In this document: positions 12,768-25,700 of the stretch, one piece after another
Layout of the letters: every line of letters begins with the position of its first letter
Position numbering within the stretch: the stretch's first letter is position 1
Assembly (NCBI RefSeq): GCF_016801865.2
Contig: NC_068938.1
Span: forward strand, 47,327,808-47,391,807
Reading direction: 5' to 3'
Source: Culex pipiens pallens
Taxonomy: Eukaryota; Arthropoda; Insecta; Diptera; Culicidae
Length of the DNA stretch: 64,000 bases
Made by a program: the position numbers and the translations under genes
The notes under the pieces: model-generated
The model's input: only the letters and a program-made list of their open reading frames with translations
Database searches by the model: none
What the model was told of the DNA's origin: nothing

Positions 12768-13620
12768 ATATTTTAAATTTTCAAAATTCATGCATTTTCG
12801 CAAAAAAAAATATATTTTTTGAAAATTTTAGTATTTTACCACCAAAAACTAGAAGTGAAAATGCGAATTCCAGAGATAAACATGTTATATTTTTCCGATT
12901 AACTTTTTAGGCAAGCAAAACAATTTAAATGGACCGTAGTTCAAGTGTAAACAAAGATTGTTTGCTGCTCACGTCAGTTGATGTTTACATTAAGAACAAG
13001 CAGTATAGACTTTTTTTTCGAAACTCCGACTTTAGCAAAACTATATTGTTTTGCTAGAATTCATTTTACTGAAATTAAAAATATTTTTCAAAAATCAAAA
13101 GTTGTCTTAATGTTTATTCAGTTTAAACACTTTGAACAACCCAACTAAAGAATTTTAAAATTTGAACTTTGGGTAGTTTTTGCAAAGTAGTTCTGAACTC
13201 TTGAGCAATTCTCTACGAAATTGCCAAATTTCAGGCATTTTCATTATTTGATATGGCACAAATAAGCCATTTTGTGTCATTGATTCAACTATACAAGGCT
13301 CCATACAATTTTGGTTGATTTTGGAGTTTGAAAATCTGTATCTGGCAAAGTTTGAATTTTAATTTATGATCCATAGAAATATTCGGTCCAAAATCATGAC
13401 TTAAAAAAAATTTAAAAAAAAAATAAATTTTACTCAATTACTTAAGAAAACAACTTTACAGAAATTTTCAAAAAGTTCATTGTTTTTATAGTGAAGCATA
13501 AATAGAACGATTATATGAAAAATGTGTTCATGAGTGTCCATTTCGTAAAACGTGTCTTTCAAAAAGTTAAAAAATGTTCTATAATTTTGTCTAAGAAACA
13601 TTGAAGATTGGACCTCTGAT
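12768..13620. other. A/T-rich non-coding DNA
   Basis: Holds a weak relative of the 6655-7560 outer arm at about 13255-13330 (GATATGGCAC... CCATACAATTTTGG). Nothing else could be assigned. Confidence 0.4.
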
Positions 13621-15236
13621 TGTTTTTTATGTTTTTATGTTTTTATGTTTTTATGTTTTTATATTTTTATGTTTTTATGTTTTTATGTTTTTATGTTTTT
13701 ATGTTTTTATGTTTTTATGTTTTTATGTTTTTATGTTTTTATGTTTTTATGTTTTTATGTTTTTATGTTTTTATGTTTTTATGTTTTTATGTTTTTATGT
13801 TTTTATGTTTTTATGTTTTTATGTTTTTATGTTTTTATGTTTTTATGTTTTTATGTTTTTATGTTTTTATGTTTTTATGTTTTTATGTTTTTATGTTTTT
13901 ATGTTTTTATGTTTTTATGTTTTTATGTTTTTATGTTTTTATGTTTTTATGTTTTTATGTTTTTATGTTTTTATGTTTTTATGTTTTTATGTTTTTATGT
14001 TTTATGTTTTTATGTTTTTATGTTTTTATGTTTTTATGTTTTTATGTTTTTATGTTTTTATGTTTTTATGTTTTTATGTTTTTATGTTTTTATGTTTTTA
14101 TGTTTTTATGTTTTTATGTTTTTATGTTTTTATGTTTTTATGTTTTTATGTTTTTATGTTTTTATGTTTTTATGTTTTTATGTTTTTATGTTTTTATGTT
14201 TTTATGTTTTTATGTTTTTATGTTTTTATGTTTTAATGTTTTATGTTTTATGTTTTATGTTTTTATGTTTTATGTTTTATGTTTTATGTTTTATGTTTTA
14301 TGTTTTTATGTTTTATGTTTTATGTTTTATGTTTTATGTTTTATGTTTTATGTTTTATGTTTTATGTTTTATGTTTTATGTTTTATGTTTTATGTTTTAT
14401 GTTTTATGTTTTATGTTTTATGTTTTATGTTTTATGTTTTATGTTTTATGTTTTATGTTTTATGTTTTATGTTTTATGTTTTGTGTTTTGTGTTTTATGT
14501 TTTATGTTTTATGTTTTATGTTTTATGTTTTATGTTTTATGTTTTATGTTTTATGTTTTATGTTTTATGTTTTATGTTTTATGTTTTATGTTTTATGTTT
14601 TATGTTTTATGTTTTATGTTTTATGTTTTATGTTTTATGTTTTATGTTTTGTGTTTTATGTTTTATGTTTTATGTTTTATGTTTTATGTTTTATGTTTTA
14701 TGTTTTATGTTTTATGTTTTATGTTTTATGTTTTATGTTTTATGTTTTATGTTTTATGTTTTATGTTTTATGTTTTGTGTTTTATGTTTTATGTTTTATG
14801 TTTTATGTTTTATGTTTTATGTTTTATGTTTTATGTTTTATGTTTTATGTTTTATGTTTTATGTTTTATGTTTTATGTTTTATGTTTTATGTTTTATGTT
14901 TTATGTTTTATGTTTTATGTTTTATGTTTTATGTTTTATGTTTTATGTTTTATGTTTTATGTTTTATGTTTTATGTTTTATGTTTTATGTTTTATGTTTT
15001 ATGTTTTATGTTTTATGTTTTATGTTTTATGTTTTATGTTTTATTTTTTATGTTTTATGTTTTATGTTTTATGTTTTATGTTTTATGTTTTATGTTTTAT
15101 GTTTTATGTTTTATGTTTTATGTTTTATGTTTTATGTTTTATGTTTTATGTTTTATGTTTTATGTTTTATGTTTTATGTTTTATGTTTTATGTTTTATGT
15201 TTTATGTTTTATGTTTTATGTTTTATGTTTTATGAG
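13621..15236. repeat. 1.6-kb satellite: (ATGTTTTT)n changing to (ATGTTTT)n
   Basis: From about 13626 to 14236 the sequence is a nearly pure tandem array of the 8-mer ATGTTTTT, about 75 units. From about 14240 to 15235 it is the 7-mer ATGTTTT, about 140 units. A single 7-mer sits in the 8-mer block near 14000, and single 8-mers persist near 14260 and 14303 just after the change. Sparse ATG to GTG variants occur near 14482, 14650 and 14775, and one T-variant near 15043. Since the + strand unit makes no stop codon, all three frames are open for hundreds of codons; this is an artefact of composition, not a gene. It lies about 1.3 kb upstream of the protease start codon. Confidence 0.97.
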
Positions 15237-15539
15237 AATTTGATTTGTTATGATTTTTTTGTGCAGAGTAAAAACAAGATTTTTTAAGATTTTAAGTAAT
15301 ATAATCATCATATTATTTAAAACCTTTTTTTTGCATTTATTTGAGGTTTTTATTAATTAAAAAATGGATTTTCAATGATAATTTGGAATTATTGAAAAAA
15401 AAATGCAGGGGCCCCACACGGAATTCGAAATATTTCAAAGCGATTGAATCTAGAAATTTCCCAAAACGATAAAAAAATACAAAAACCTGGAAAAAAATAT
15501 CGAAAAATCAAATAAAAAATTAACTTCCTTGTTGGCAAC

Positions 15540-16523
15540 CTTGCCAGAGAAGTAACTCACCGCCAAACCATCTTCACCCCAACCAGCTGTTCAAAGCAAT
15601 GCAAAAAACAACAAATTTTCCCCCATAACGGCCCCAGCCCGTTACCATGCAGGCTCACTTTGCGCATTGCACTCTCTTTCTCCGCGTGCAATAATACACC
15701 CGATGCCGTTGTGAGTCCAAGACCTGCTCCACCTCCTCCTCGTCGTCGTAAACCACAACAACAGACCCACCCAGAGACCCTTGGGGCGCATCGCGCTTCA
15801 GTTCACCGTCAACCGCCAGCGTGGTCAGGCCACACTGCTTCGGGGGGTCTCAAGTCGTCGTGCTCGCTTCGGTTCAAGTTGTGCTCAGGGTGGGGGAGTT
15901 TCGGAAGAAAGTGCCCTTGGCGTGCGCGCAAGTTAGTGACACAGGTGAAACACAAAGAACCGGAACCTACTCTGAACCTCAGGGTGAAGCTCAGCCAACC
16001 TGAAAGCGGTGTGGTGCGGTGGCGTTGACGTTACGGCATGAAGTTACGGAGGCCGTGATCTCTGTGTGGGGACCTTCAGCAGAAGCAGTCGTCGTATTGA
16101 AAGTGAAATTAGCCGTTGCAAAGGGGGTTCGTCGTCTAGTGGCGTTGTGGTCTCCGGTGTGGGAAGATAGAAGAGAAAAGATTCTCAGGTCTCCAACCCG
16201 TTCGAGGGGGTATTAGCCGGGTTCATTGGCATCCCCGGGATCACTGTTGGAAGGCGATTTGGAGGAACTTACGCTGTAATCACCTCCTGGTTAATGGATT
16301 TCTTTGCAGTTGTCCACATAAAAGTGAGGGTGCTTAAGTGATCTTGTCGGAGTAATCTTTTGCAAACCAACTGAAGAAAGTGAATCAAGTGAGGTTCTCC
16401 GGTGCAAAAATATGACCTGAAACGAGTCACGCCATCATTTTGGGAACGGAGAAACAGTGCAAGTGAAGAAACAGGTTCCCGAAAAAAGCTCTTTGCATAA
16501 CGATTTCATAACTCCGCACAACG
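15540..16523 (+). promoter_or_regulatory. Probable promoter and 5' untranslated region of the protease gene
   Basis: GC content rises sharply here between the A/T-rich satellite flank and the first coding exon. An exact insect initiator TCAGTT lies at 15798-15803, with AGGCC at +28 to +32 matching four of five positions of a downstream promoter element. That is suggestive only. TTTCTTTGCAG at 16300-16310 could be a splice acceptor in the leader. The frame of the start codon is closed by a TAA at 16509-16511, which supports the ATG at 16524 as the real start. Open frames in 15660-16216 are not recognised as protein. Confidence 0.4.
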
Positions 16524-16797
16524 ATGGTTTGGAAGCAGCAGCGGAGGAGGGCGGCGCTGATCTCCCAGCAGATAGCTGGGAGTAAACGTAAAGTGTTTGG
16601 AAGTGGTTTCGTCTTGGTGGCTGCAGTGATTTTGGTGCACAGTTTGGAAGGTGTTGGAGTGGAGGCACAGCAGAGGACACACTCGGCGCAGCAGGAACAG
16701 GATATCCTGATACTGGATGCGCTCGGGAAGCGGCAGTCGTTCAGCGGGAACAACGTGGATTATGGGCCGAACTCGATCATGGATCTGTTGGGGAGAA
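16524..16797 (+). CDS. flz: Protease exon 1: N-terminus and hydrophobic segment
   Basis: Encodes residues 1-91 plus the first base of codon 92. The ATG has A at -3 and G at +4, a good insect start context, and an in-frame TAA lies 12 bases upstream. The donor is A|GTATGC at 16798, and the split codon A|TG restores a methionine with exon 2. The hydrophobic run VFGSGFVLVAAVILVHSL follows the basic stretches RRR and KRK. The remainder, including GKRQSFSGNN, is not a known domain. Confidence 0.85.
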
Positions 16798-19700
16798 GTA
16801 TGCTTAAATTACGAATTGCGGAGGGTGATTGTATTTAAATGTTCACTGGAAATTATGGGTTTATCAAGTTATATTCGATTTTGGTAATTTGGAAACCTAG
16901 AGTTTACGGTTTGCGTTTTTTCAAGACGAGAAATGTTTGATCATGTCTTCCACCATCAATCTTGATGGCCACTTGGTTTATGCATGAACACAAAACGATA
17001 TTTTTCAGAGTGTAACAAAATGAGTTTTTGGCGGGCATTCAGGGGTTTGTTCTGGTGAGCGAACTAAGCCCAAATTGCAAATATTACCTTGATTTGCATA
17101 GAACTCGGTGCAAAATTTGATTTTTTCAGCACTCGTCGACTCGTGCTGGAAAAAAAATAATTTTTGCACACCCAAAACTGGATAGCGCTCGTCCGAGAGA
17201 ATAATGGCCTCGAGTCGAGAGAACAGTGATACCATTCATGGACGCAGAAGTTCATTTGAAAACAAAAAACCAAAAGTCTCGACTACGGGCATCGAACCAG
17301 AGACCTTTCACAAGCTAACCCACGTTACTACCTCGGCCACAACAGCTTGGTGACTAAGGAGTGGTCAGATGTCGATGTGTGACACTGGTTGGAAATTTAA
17401 TGTTTCAATTAACGAATGAACACATTTGTTATGATGGTGTGAGTCGGTAGCATTATTCTTTCGATTTTGGCAATAAATTTCAAGAGAACGATTCTCTCGA
17501 CGTTAAATTTTGAGTGCACCTTATTACATAACTACTATTTCAAAACATTGCATTATTATAATTTGACAGGATTGAAAAAGTACTCTTTGCTTTAAAATTT
17601 ACCAAGCAATTCTCTAACTTGGAACTACGATTATTTTTGTGTATTTTTGATTCTACTTATGTGTACTTTTTCTTAAGCCAAAAAAAAACATTAAGAATCA
17701 ATAGTTCATCCATACGAATCTCAATACAATTTTGGTTGCTTTCCATACAAATAAGGTTTTGAAATATATATGAAACTGTATCCTGAAAACTAGAGGTGGG
17801 CAAAACCACTCTTTTTTGAGAGCCGCTCATTTTCTTTCGCTCATTAAAAAAAGCCGCACTTTTGAACGGCTCTTTCGCTCTTTTTCAAAATTTGGATGAA
17901 AAGGTATTTTTATAAGAATCGTGTGATTTTATAAGTTATTTCACATTGTACTTTCATAAATTAATTGTTAAAAAATAATAAAAATGAAAACGAGAAGATG
18001 GTGATCTCAATTTCAAGAGTTTTACTCGAACCTAAACATTCTAGTAATAGAATGGCATCGAAACTTAAATCTTAAATTGCTATCAATTTTTAAATTGCAT
18101 ATATTTCTGCAAGAATTGAACTAATGCTGATATTTTATTTGGAGAAAATTTGTGAACTCTTTTCTACATTCTGATTAAATCGCTAAAAATTTATCGGACA
18201 AAAGGAGTTATTTTTGTTTCCAAAATCTCTAAACAATTCAATAGATTTTTGATAATATTTTACAAATGATGCAATTTGAAATGCTTAAATTCCTACTCTG
18301 GTAAAACTTTAATGCACAATAAGTCGTACAATATTTTTTTCATTTTGTTTAGAAAATCATTTACTTTTGGGATTATTTTTTATAAACATTGAAATATTTG
18401 AAATTGAAATTTAATACTACAATTTTTCGGAAATCTAATAATTTTTATTCATAACAAAAGTCATGCCACCTTGAAACGGATCTTTCTAAAGACCGGAGTT
18501 TAAAAAAGAACCGCAGTGTTTTTTTTTTGTGAGCCACGGTTCGTTCGCTCTTATCAGTGAACCGGCTCTTTGAGCGGCTCGTTCTTTTTTTGCTCAACTC
18601 TTCTGAAAACGACTGGCCAATTTTTCGTCTTTGGCAATGATGTAAGTAAACCTGAGAATTTCTCAGAAAAAAAAACATTCGTAAAATTATCAACCCTTAT
18701 TTAAATCCGATTCTTCACACATCAAAATTACTTCAGACATCACAAATTGGATAAATTATTGCTGAGTTACAGTTTCTGAAAGAAAAGTAACCGAAACATT
18801 TAAGTTGTCTCTTCATCGCTCAGCAATACGCGTCCGACTACAATTTTACAAAACTGAAACTTTTGTAAGTTTTTATATGGAGATATTATAAATAAATTTA
18901 AAAAAAATCAATTTGTAAAAGATCGGAAAGCGGGAAAATTACTTAGAAAAATAAAAATTGTTTGGAACTTTTTATTCATAAATGTCCTAAGTAACTAAAC
19001 CCAGATCATTACATTCGTTCTCAATATACAGATTTGTGTATATTCAAAAGCATTTTTGCATGGAAAGCTGTCAACATGAAACAATGTTTTTTTTTGTCGT
19101 AGAAACACATCTACTGTTCACCCAGATAAAAAAAAATAAAAATCAAATATCCAATGACCAAGCTCATTCTTGGAAGAATTGCTCAGTTTGGGATTTCCAG
19201 CAAATCAAACAAAACATTTTCAATGGGTTGACGAGTCGAAGTGTTAACAAACAGTCTGTCCTGTTGACGACTAGCAGGATACACTTTTTTCTCATTGGCA
19301 TTGGCATTGGCCTATTGATTTGCTTGACATAAACTGTTCTCCTTGGACAAACAAGTCCATTGAAAATTGCGACCAAACATCTTTGTGGAAACAGTTAACT
19401 GGTCGCACCTCTAATCCAACTCTCTTATACGGAACTTTCAAATTACTCGACAATTTCCAGAAACATTATTTTAAATAATTTATGGACTTAAAAAGCATTT
19501 TAAGTCGTTTGAAAGTACTGAGGGCTATAAAAAATGTATTTCAAGTTTTTGGCATCCTTCCAAATCTTCAAAGAATTCAAGGGTCCCAAAAAATTATTGC
19601 CATTTTTGACCCGTTGGTTAGGTAATCTAGAGACCTTTTCAACGAGCTCACAACATTGAAGATCTGGCAACCCTGTCTCAAGTTATGACCACTTAAGTGA

Positions 19701-22700
19701 TATTTATGTACTTTTTTGAAGCCGGATCTCACTTAAATGTATGTAAACTATGTCCGGATCCATCATCCGACCCATCGTTGGTTAGGTAATTGAAAGAACT
19801 TTCCAACGAGTCCACAACATTGAAAATTTGGCAACCCTGTCTGGAGTTACGACCGCTTAAGTTATATCTGTGTACCGTAAACTGGGGTGACTTTGATAGG
19901 TTTTTCAAATGCTCGTCAAATGAATATCTAAATATTTTTGAGAATTTTGTGTATGTAAGCATCAAGGCTAGCTAGCTTATTATCGAACATGTATGCAAAA
20001 ATGTGACTGTTACATTGGATGTATCAAAATTAGTGGCCTAATCAAATTTCTATCAATGTCACCCCGGGCTATCAAAATCACCCCAGTTTGCGGTACTTAT
20101 TTTTCTGGATCTAAAAAATAGCTGAAATATGTGTTCAAACCACTCATATTACCCATTGTTGGTAAAAAGTGAGGAAGGCATCAACCACATAAGTGGATTA
20201 AGTTAGTTTTTAATCAAGTAAAAGCATTAATTTCTTTTGCAAATCTGGAATTTTTGATCCACTGATGTGAAAAAACCTTAACAAATTTAAATAATATTTT
20301 CATAAATTCATTGATATTTTGCAAATTTGTGACAAAAGCTTAACTTTTGAAATGTAAACAACATTTTTACCTTTTGCTTAAAAAAATGAAAACAGAGCCT
20401 AAATTTCAAAATAAGGATTTTAGTTCATTATAAAAGAGCGTCTAGACCTGCAAATCCCGAAAGTCCTGTAAATTACTACTGCTGGTAAAAAACTGCAAAA
20501 GAGTCTAAAATAGGATTCAATCCACTACAAAAGGAAAATTCAACATAATTGATACTTATTTTTTTTTAAGTTCATTACAAGCTCTGATGTAATTTTTTAC
20601 TACGTTAAATTATCTGATAACATTAAATTTAATCTATTAACCAGTGTTGCAAAAGAGTGATAGAAAAGCTATCAATAGATTATCTCTGCACCAAAAATAT
20701 CCGAGAGTATAGCGGCCGTCACTATAGCTTGTGAGATCTCTTCTTGTGTCTCGTGATTCCCAGCGATGTCATTCTCCCTCTATCACTCCTTCCCTTTTCC
20801 TCGACTATGCGCTCTCACCGCTGAGTCTCTCAATCTCTCCGAAAATTGCAATGAGAGAACGCGAGATGGCGGTTAGGAGCCGACCACGCATGACGCCCCT
20901 TCAAACTGCGTTTGCAAAATTGGTTTTGTGGCAGCTTTTGTGGTTAAACGCTGTTGCGGTAGGATGATCGTGGAAGCGAGAATGAGAGAGAAAAGGAAAA
21001 TGTCACTCGCGAGTGGGTAAACACGAAAACGTGTTCGGCTATGTTCGGCGCTGAGAGTTTTAATGAAGAGAGAAGAGCAGTTGTATTTGGGGCATGAATA
21101 TTCAGGCGAGATAATTGTAGTTGCTGAGAGCTGATATTTTGATATTTTAACAACCCTGCTATTAACATTAGTTGCTAAAAATTCATTAAAGTACTATCCC
21201 CCATATATCAGTTATTTCGAAGGTTATTTTTTTACTTCTTATGCTCAATATGTTCTTCTTTGTACCAGTTAACTCTTACCCCGATTGAATTAGTTAGTTG
21301 TTGAAGGTATCTCATATCTCAGCTTAGGATAATTAATGCACTGATGGCTTTGTCAAAACAACCCAAATGAAATAAAAGTTTTAATAAAATCTAAATAATT
21401 TAACACTGAATTTTTAAACGTAGCATATAATCAATTGACTTTTGAAATGACATCTACTATATTTAATTTGAAGACAAATTATTTTATCAAATTGTATTTT
21501 TTAAATGTTATCAACAAAAACAGTGCTCAATTTTACCAGGAAAGAATTCTAAAAACAAATCGATATCATAATCCTTGTACTGATGCAAAGTGTACACTAT
21601 AACTATAACGTATATTCGTAACGTAATAAGTAGATTTATTTCAGTACTTACTTTTTACTTTTTTTGTATGATTTTTTTATTGTTACATAATTGTTACAAC
21701 GATTTCGTGATACACACAAACTGTTCATCCATGTTCAGAGTAATAAAACCATCATAAACATGCAATGAACTTTCCGATGATCCGTACGAACATTCTGTTT
21801 ACACTTTTCCCTTACAATCACGTAACTCGCAGCAACACATGTTTTGCAACTTCTTGCGCTCGCCAAATAAATTGCTAAGCGCGTAAATCACCATGCAAAC
21901 AACCGAAAAGCTCCGAAAAAAGGAAAATAAAAACATTCAATGTAGGACCACACAGGCCCATCTGTTCCAGTCCATTTACTGGGTCACTGGGTCCCAACAA
22001 GTCCGTGGATGCACCACTAATTGGACACTTGTGTTACTCAACATGAATGCATAACTAGTTTGCGCGTTGTATGGTACCTACTTGGGAAATTTAAACTAAT
22101 TTACCTTTTTCTTTTTATTTACTTCCAGTGATCCCCCAGACGTGTCGCCACAAAGGTCGCAAGTTCGAGTGTGGCCTCTCGATATCCTGCGTCCTGGGTG
22201 GGGGGAAACCGGTCGACCTCTGCTCCGGCGGCATGATCTGGTCCTGCTGCATCGACCGGGAACCTCAGGTGGAGCACGATCCGGAACAGGGTGCCGTCCA
22301 CAACGCCAGTGAGTATGCGCGTAGGAGAATGTCGGGTGTGCCAAGTATCGCCTCGCAACCTCATCCAACTAGAGAGAGCTTAAAAATGTCTGCCCTTTAG
22401 GAAACCGAGACCAACATAATGAGCATACTTAACCCCATGAGACAGAGACAACAGACCAAAGTTCCCCAAACGACGACAACAATGCAACAATGGCTAATGT
22501 GCGTGGTTCATTGGGAAATTTCACTTTTTGGCTCCTACTTAAGTCACAATCAGCATCAACATCACCAGCAACACGAAATCACGTTACACGATTGATTGAG
22601 CATAATTTGAGCAAAAAAAAGGGAGAAAGGCAACTCAGCCGTCAAGAAGAATGAACTGAAATAACCACGAGAAAAACCACAAATCTGTCACAGGCTTCGA

Positions 22701-25700
22701 GTGCGTTTGGTTGAGATGGAAGTCTGTGTTTCGTTCAGGTTATTTTAAGTTGACTTGAGAGTTAATTGACCTGTGGGTTAGACCAATAGAAACTTGATTT
22801 TACTTTCGATTTCAATTTTATTTTGTACGAAAATTGCTAGGGGTTTCCCTTGGAATTTGATAACATTGGAACATTGGAACATTTTTTTTTTTTACTTTAT
22901 CAAATAAGTCTCATTTTTTCAATTCAATTCAATTCGGTTTTATTAGTGAATATCTACATATCTCAGGCATCGTCCAAGCAACCCCCTTAAACAAAAAATG
23001 TCCACTTTTTTGCCATATAACCCCTGCAAAACCTTATTTCCTAACCTTCAAATATTAGAATTTAAGGCAGTGCCAACCGGCCTTTGGAAACTTTTACACA
23101 TTATACCAAAACTACTTAACCTATTCCAACTTTTTTGGTTTGTCCATACTCGTAGGCCATTACTAGTACTAGCCTTATCACTTAAATTGCCGTTTTCACT
23201 ATATATCCGAAGAAAACGTGATTTTTAAAGGGGTGTCAAAATTACCCCCACTGTCCATATTACCCCAAACTCCCCTATGTATAAAAATTGTGCATTTTAT
23301 CCATTTTTATCATCAAAAATCGCAATTAATGATAGAATATGCTATGGGGGTAATTTGGACATGGCTTGTGGGGTAATTTGGACATACCTGAAAGTCTACC
23401 TGTCAGGCAACAAAAAAGTAACTTTCATGGTTGGATGAGTTTTTAAAGGGATTTAGATAAATTTAGAGGGATTTAATATGTCAAAAACAATCAAAAATGA
23501 ATGTGAGCAATGAGAACTTTCACAAAACCCCTATTTTTTAATTTAGATAAATTTATTCCAATATTCGAATTGATGAAAATCTGATTACTGTGTACTCTAA
23601 TGTTGATTGCTTTTAATTAATTTCTTTGACATTTCTAATTTCTATGCTGGTTTACAATAATATTTAAATTTGAAGGGCTACAGAATGTAAAATTAAAAAA
23701 AAAATATTTTCAGGCTGACAAATTCTATATAAAGATTGATTTATATTAACATAAACGATACCTTAATCACTAAAAACAAGTATAGTGTGCCTGATCCAGA
23801 ATCAGTGTTTAAATCAAATCAGTTTCAATTTAATGATTGAATTATGTATACTACACTGAACTATTTGTTATCTTCCTATTGCATTATAGTTCTGTGTGTG
23901 TGTGTGTGTGTGTGCAACCAACCAAACGGGACCACGCGGTCGCTTCTTACAAATTGAGTTGTTTCCATGTATTTTTTAGATCTACATTCTATACATGCAA
24001 ATAACTCGCATAGGCATTTGGAAGGTGTTAGCTCTGCCGAGCTTCGGCGACCCATTTCTACGCTGGCTAGCCGAGCGCGAGGTACTTCAGCTTTATCGAC
24101 AAACCCCGCCCTGAAGAACGTTTGGACCAATCGGATTCAAACGTTATTTAGAACTTCCGAACCCTTGTCAAATGGACAAGGACTCAGCGCGTATATAGTT
24201 GATAGTAACAGTATTCCTAATTCCAGCTATAGCTCACCAAGTCGCGATGGCCTAGTGGTTAGCATTTTTGCTTACCAATCCAAAGGACGGGGGATCGAAC
24301 CCCGACTCGAGCGACTTTGATTTTTCGTTCATGTTCAGAGTTTCAAGATTTATATTTCCTATACTTTCTCGTTGGGAGCAGATGGGAATCGGACCCAGGA
24401 CCATTCGCTTACAAAGCAAACACCGTAACCAGTCAGCCACGGCCGCTCCCTCTTCCTATTGCATTATAGTTCTATCACAAAATCATTATTTAAACCTTTG
24501 ATGAAATATTGTGAGCAGCACTTCAAAATATAAAGCAATTACAAAACCAGGTTGAAGGATAAAAAACATGCTCAAAAAATCAAATGTTAAACTTATTCTT
24601 CAACATGTGTCCAAATTACCCCACAAAAGGTGTTCATATTACCCCACAAGGTATGTCCAAATTACCCCACAAGGTATGTCCAAATTACCCCATAGGGGTG
24701 TTCATATTACCCCCACACAAAAATGTGGGGGTAATTTGGACACCTTTTAATTTTTGCGATAAAAATGGGATTTTCATCAACATTTATCGAAATGAATGAC
24801 ATTTTTCCATCAAATATGGTCTCTATTATCCTCTGGTGTCATCCACATTCCTTGAAAATATCCATACAGCCCGTAACAGAGCAATTTCCTTAGGGTGTCC
24901 AAATTACCCCACACTCCCCTAATCATGTTACAATTTGTTCATTCGCAGTACATAACAGAGCTTTGGAGTTCCTTTCAGCTGTGTGTTAAATCTCAATCCA
25001 TTTTGGAAAGATTATTGGGTAATTCTTTACCAACTCACACGAAATCGGGAAAAGTTGCCCCGACCCCTCTTCGATTTGCGTGAAACTTTGTCCTAAGGGG
25101 TAACTTTTGTCCCTGATCACGAATCCGAGGTCCGTTTTTTGATATCTCGTGACGGAGGGGCGGTACGACCCCTTCCATTTTTGAACATGCGAAAAAAGAG
25201 GTGTTTTTCAACAATTTGCAGCCTGAAACGGTGATGAGATAGAAATTTGGTGTCAAAGGGACTTTTATGTAAAATTAGACGCCCGATTTGATGGCGTACT
25301 CAGAATTCCGATAAAACGTATTTTTCATCGAAAAAAAAATAAAAAAGGTTTAAAAATTCTCCCATTTTCCGTTACTCGACAGTAAACAATTTTGGAACAT
25401 GTCATTTTATGGGAAATTTAATGTACTTTTCGAATCTACATTGTCCCAGAAGGGTCATTTTTTCATTTAGAACAAAATTTTTCATTTTAAAATTTCGTGT
25501 TTTTTCTAACTTTGCAGGGTTATTTTTAGAGTGTAACAATGTTCTACAAAGTTGTAGAGCAGACAATTACAAAAAAATTGATATATAGACATAAGGGGTT
25601 TGCTTGTAAACATCACGAGTTATCGCGATTTTACGAAAAAAAGTTTTGAAAAAGTTACTTTTTGCGTTTCTCTTTGTTTCGTCGTCCGTGTCTGTCGCGG

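Noticed and set aside
13601..15287. Very long + strand open frames (up to 555 codons) with M/F/L/C/Y/V repeats
   Set aside because: They are translations of the ATGTTTTT/ATGTTTT satellite, open in all three frames because the unit makes no stop; there is no gene structure.
24243..24450. Possible functional tRNA genes
   Set aside because: Arms are imperfect and both units lie within a SINE bounded by a 23-bp target duplication, with a second copy elsewhere.
24606..24720. CRISPR-like array from the regularly repeated AAATTACCCCA motif
   Set aside because: Spacing is short and the repeats occur in both orientations in a eukaryotic transposon context; no spacers or cas genes.
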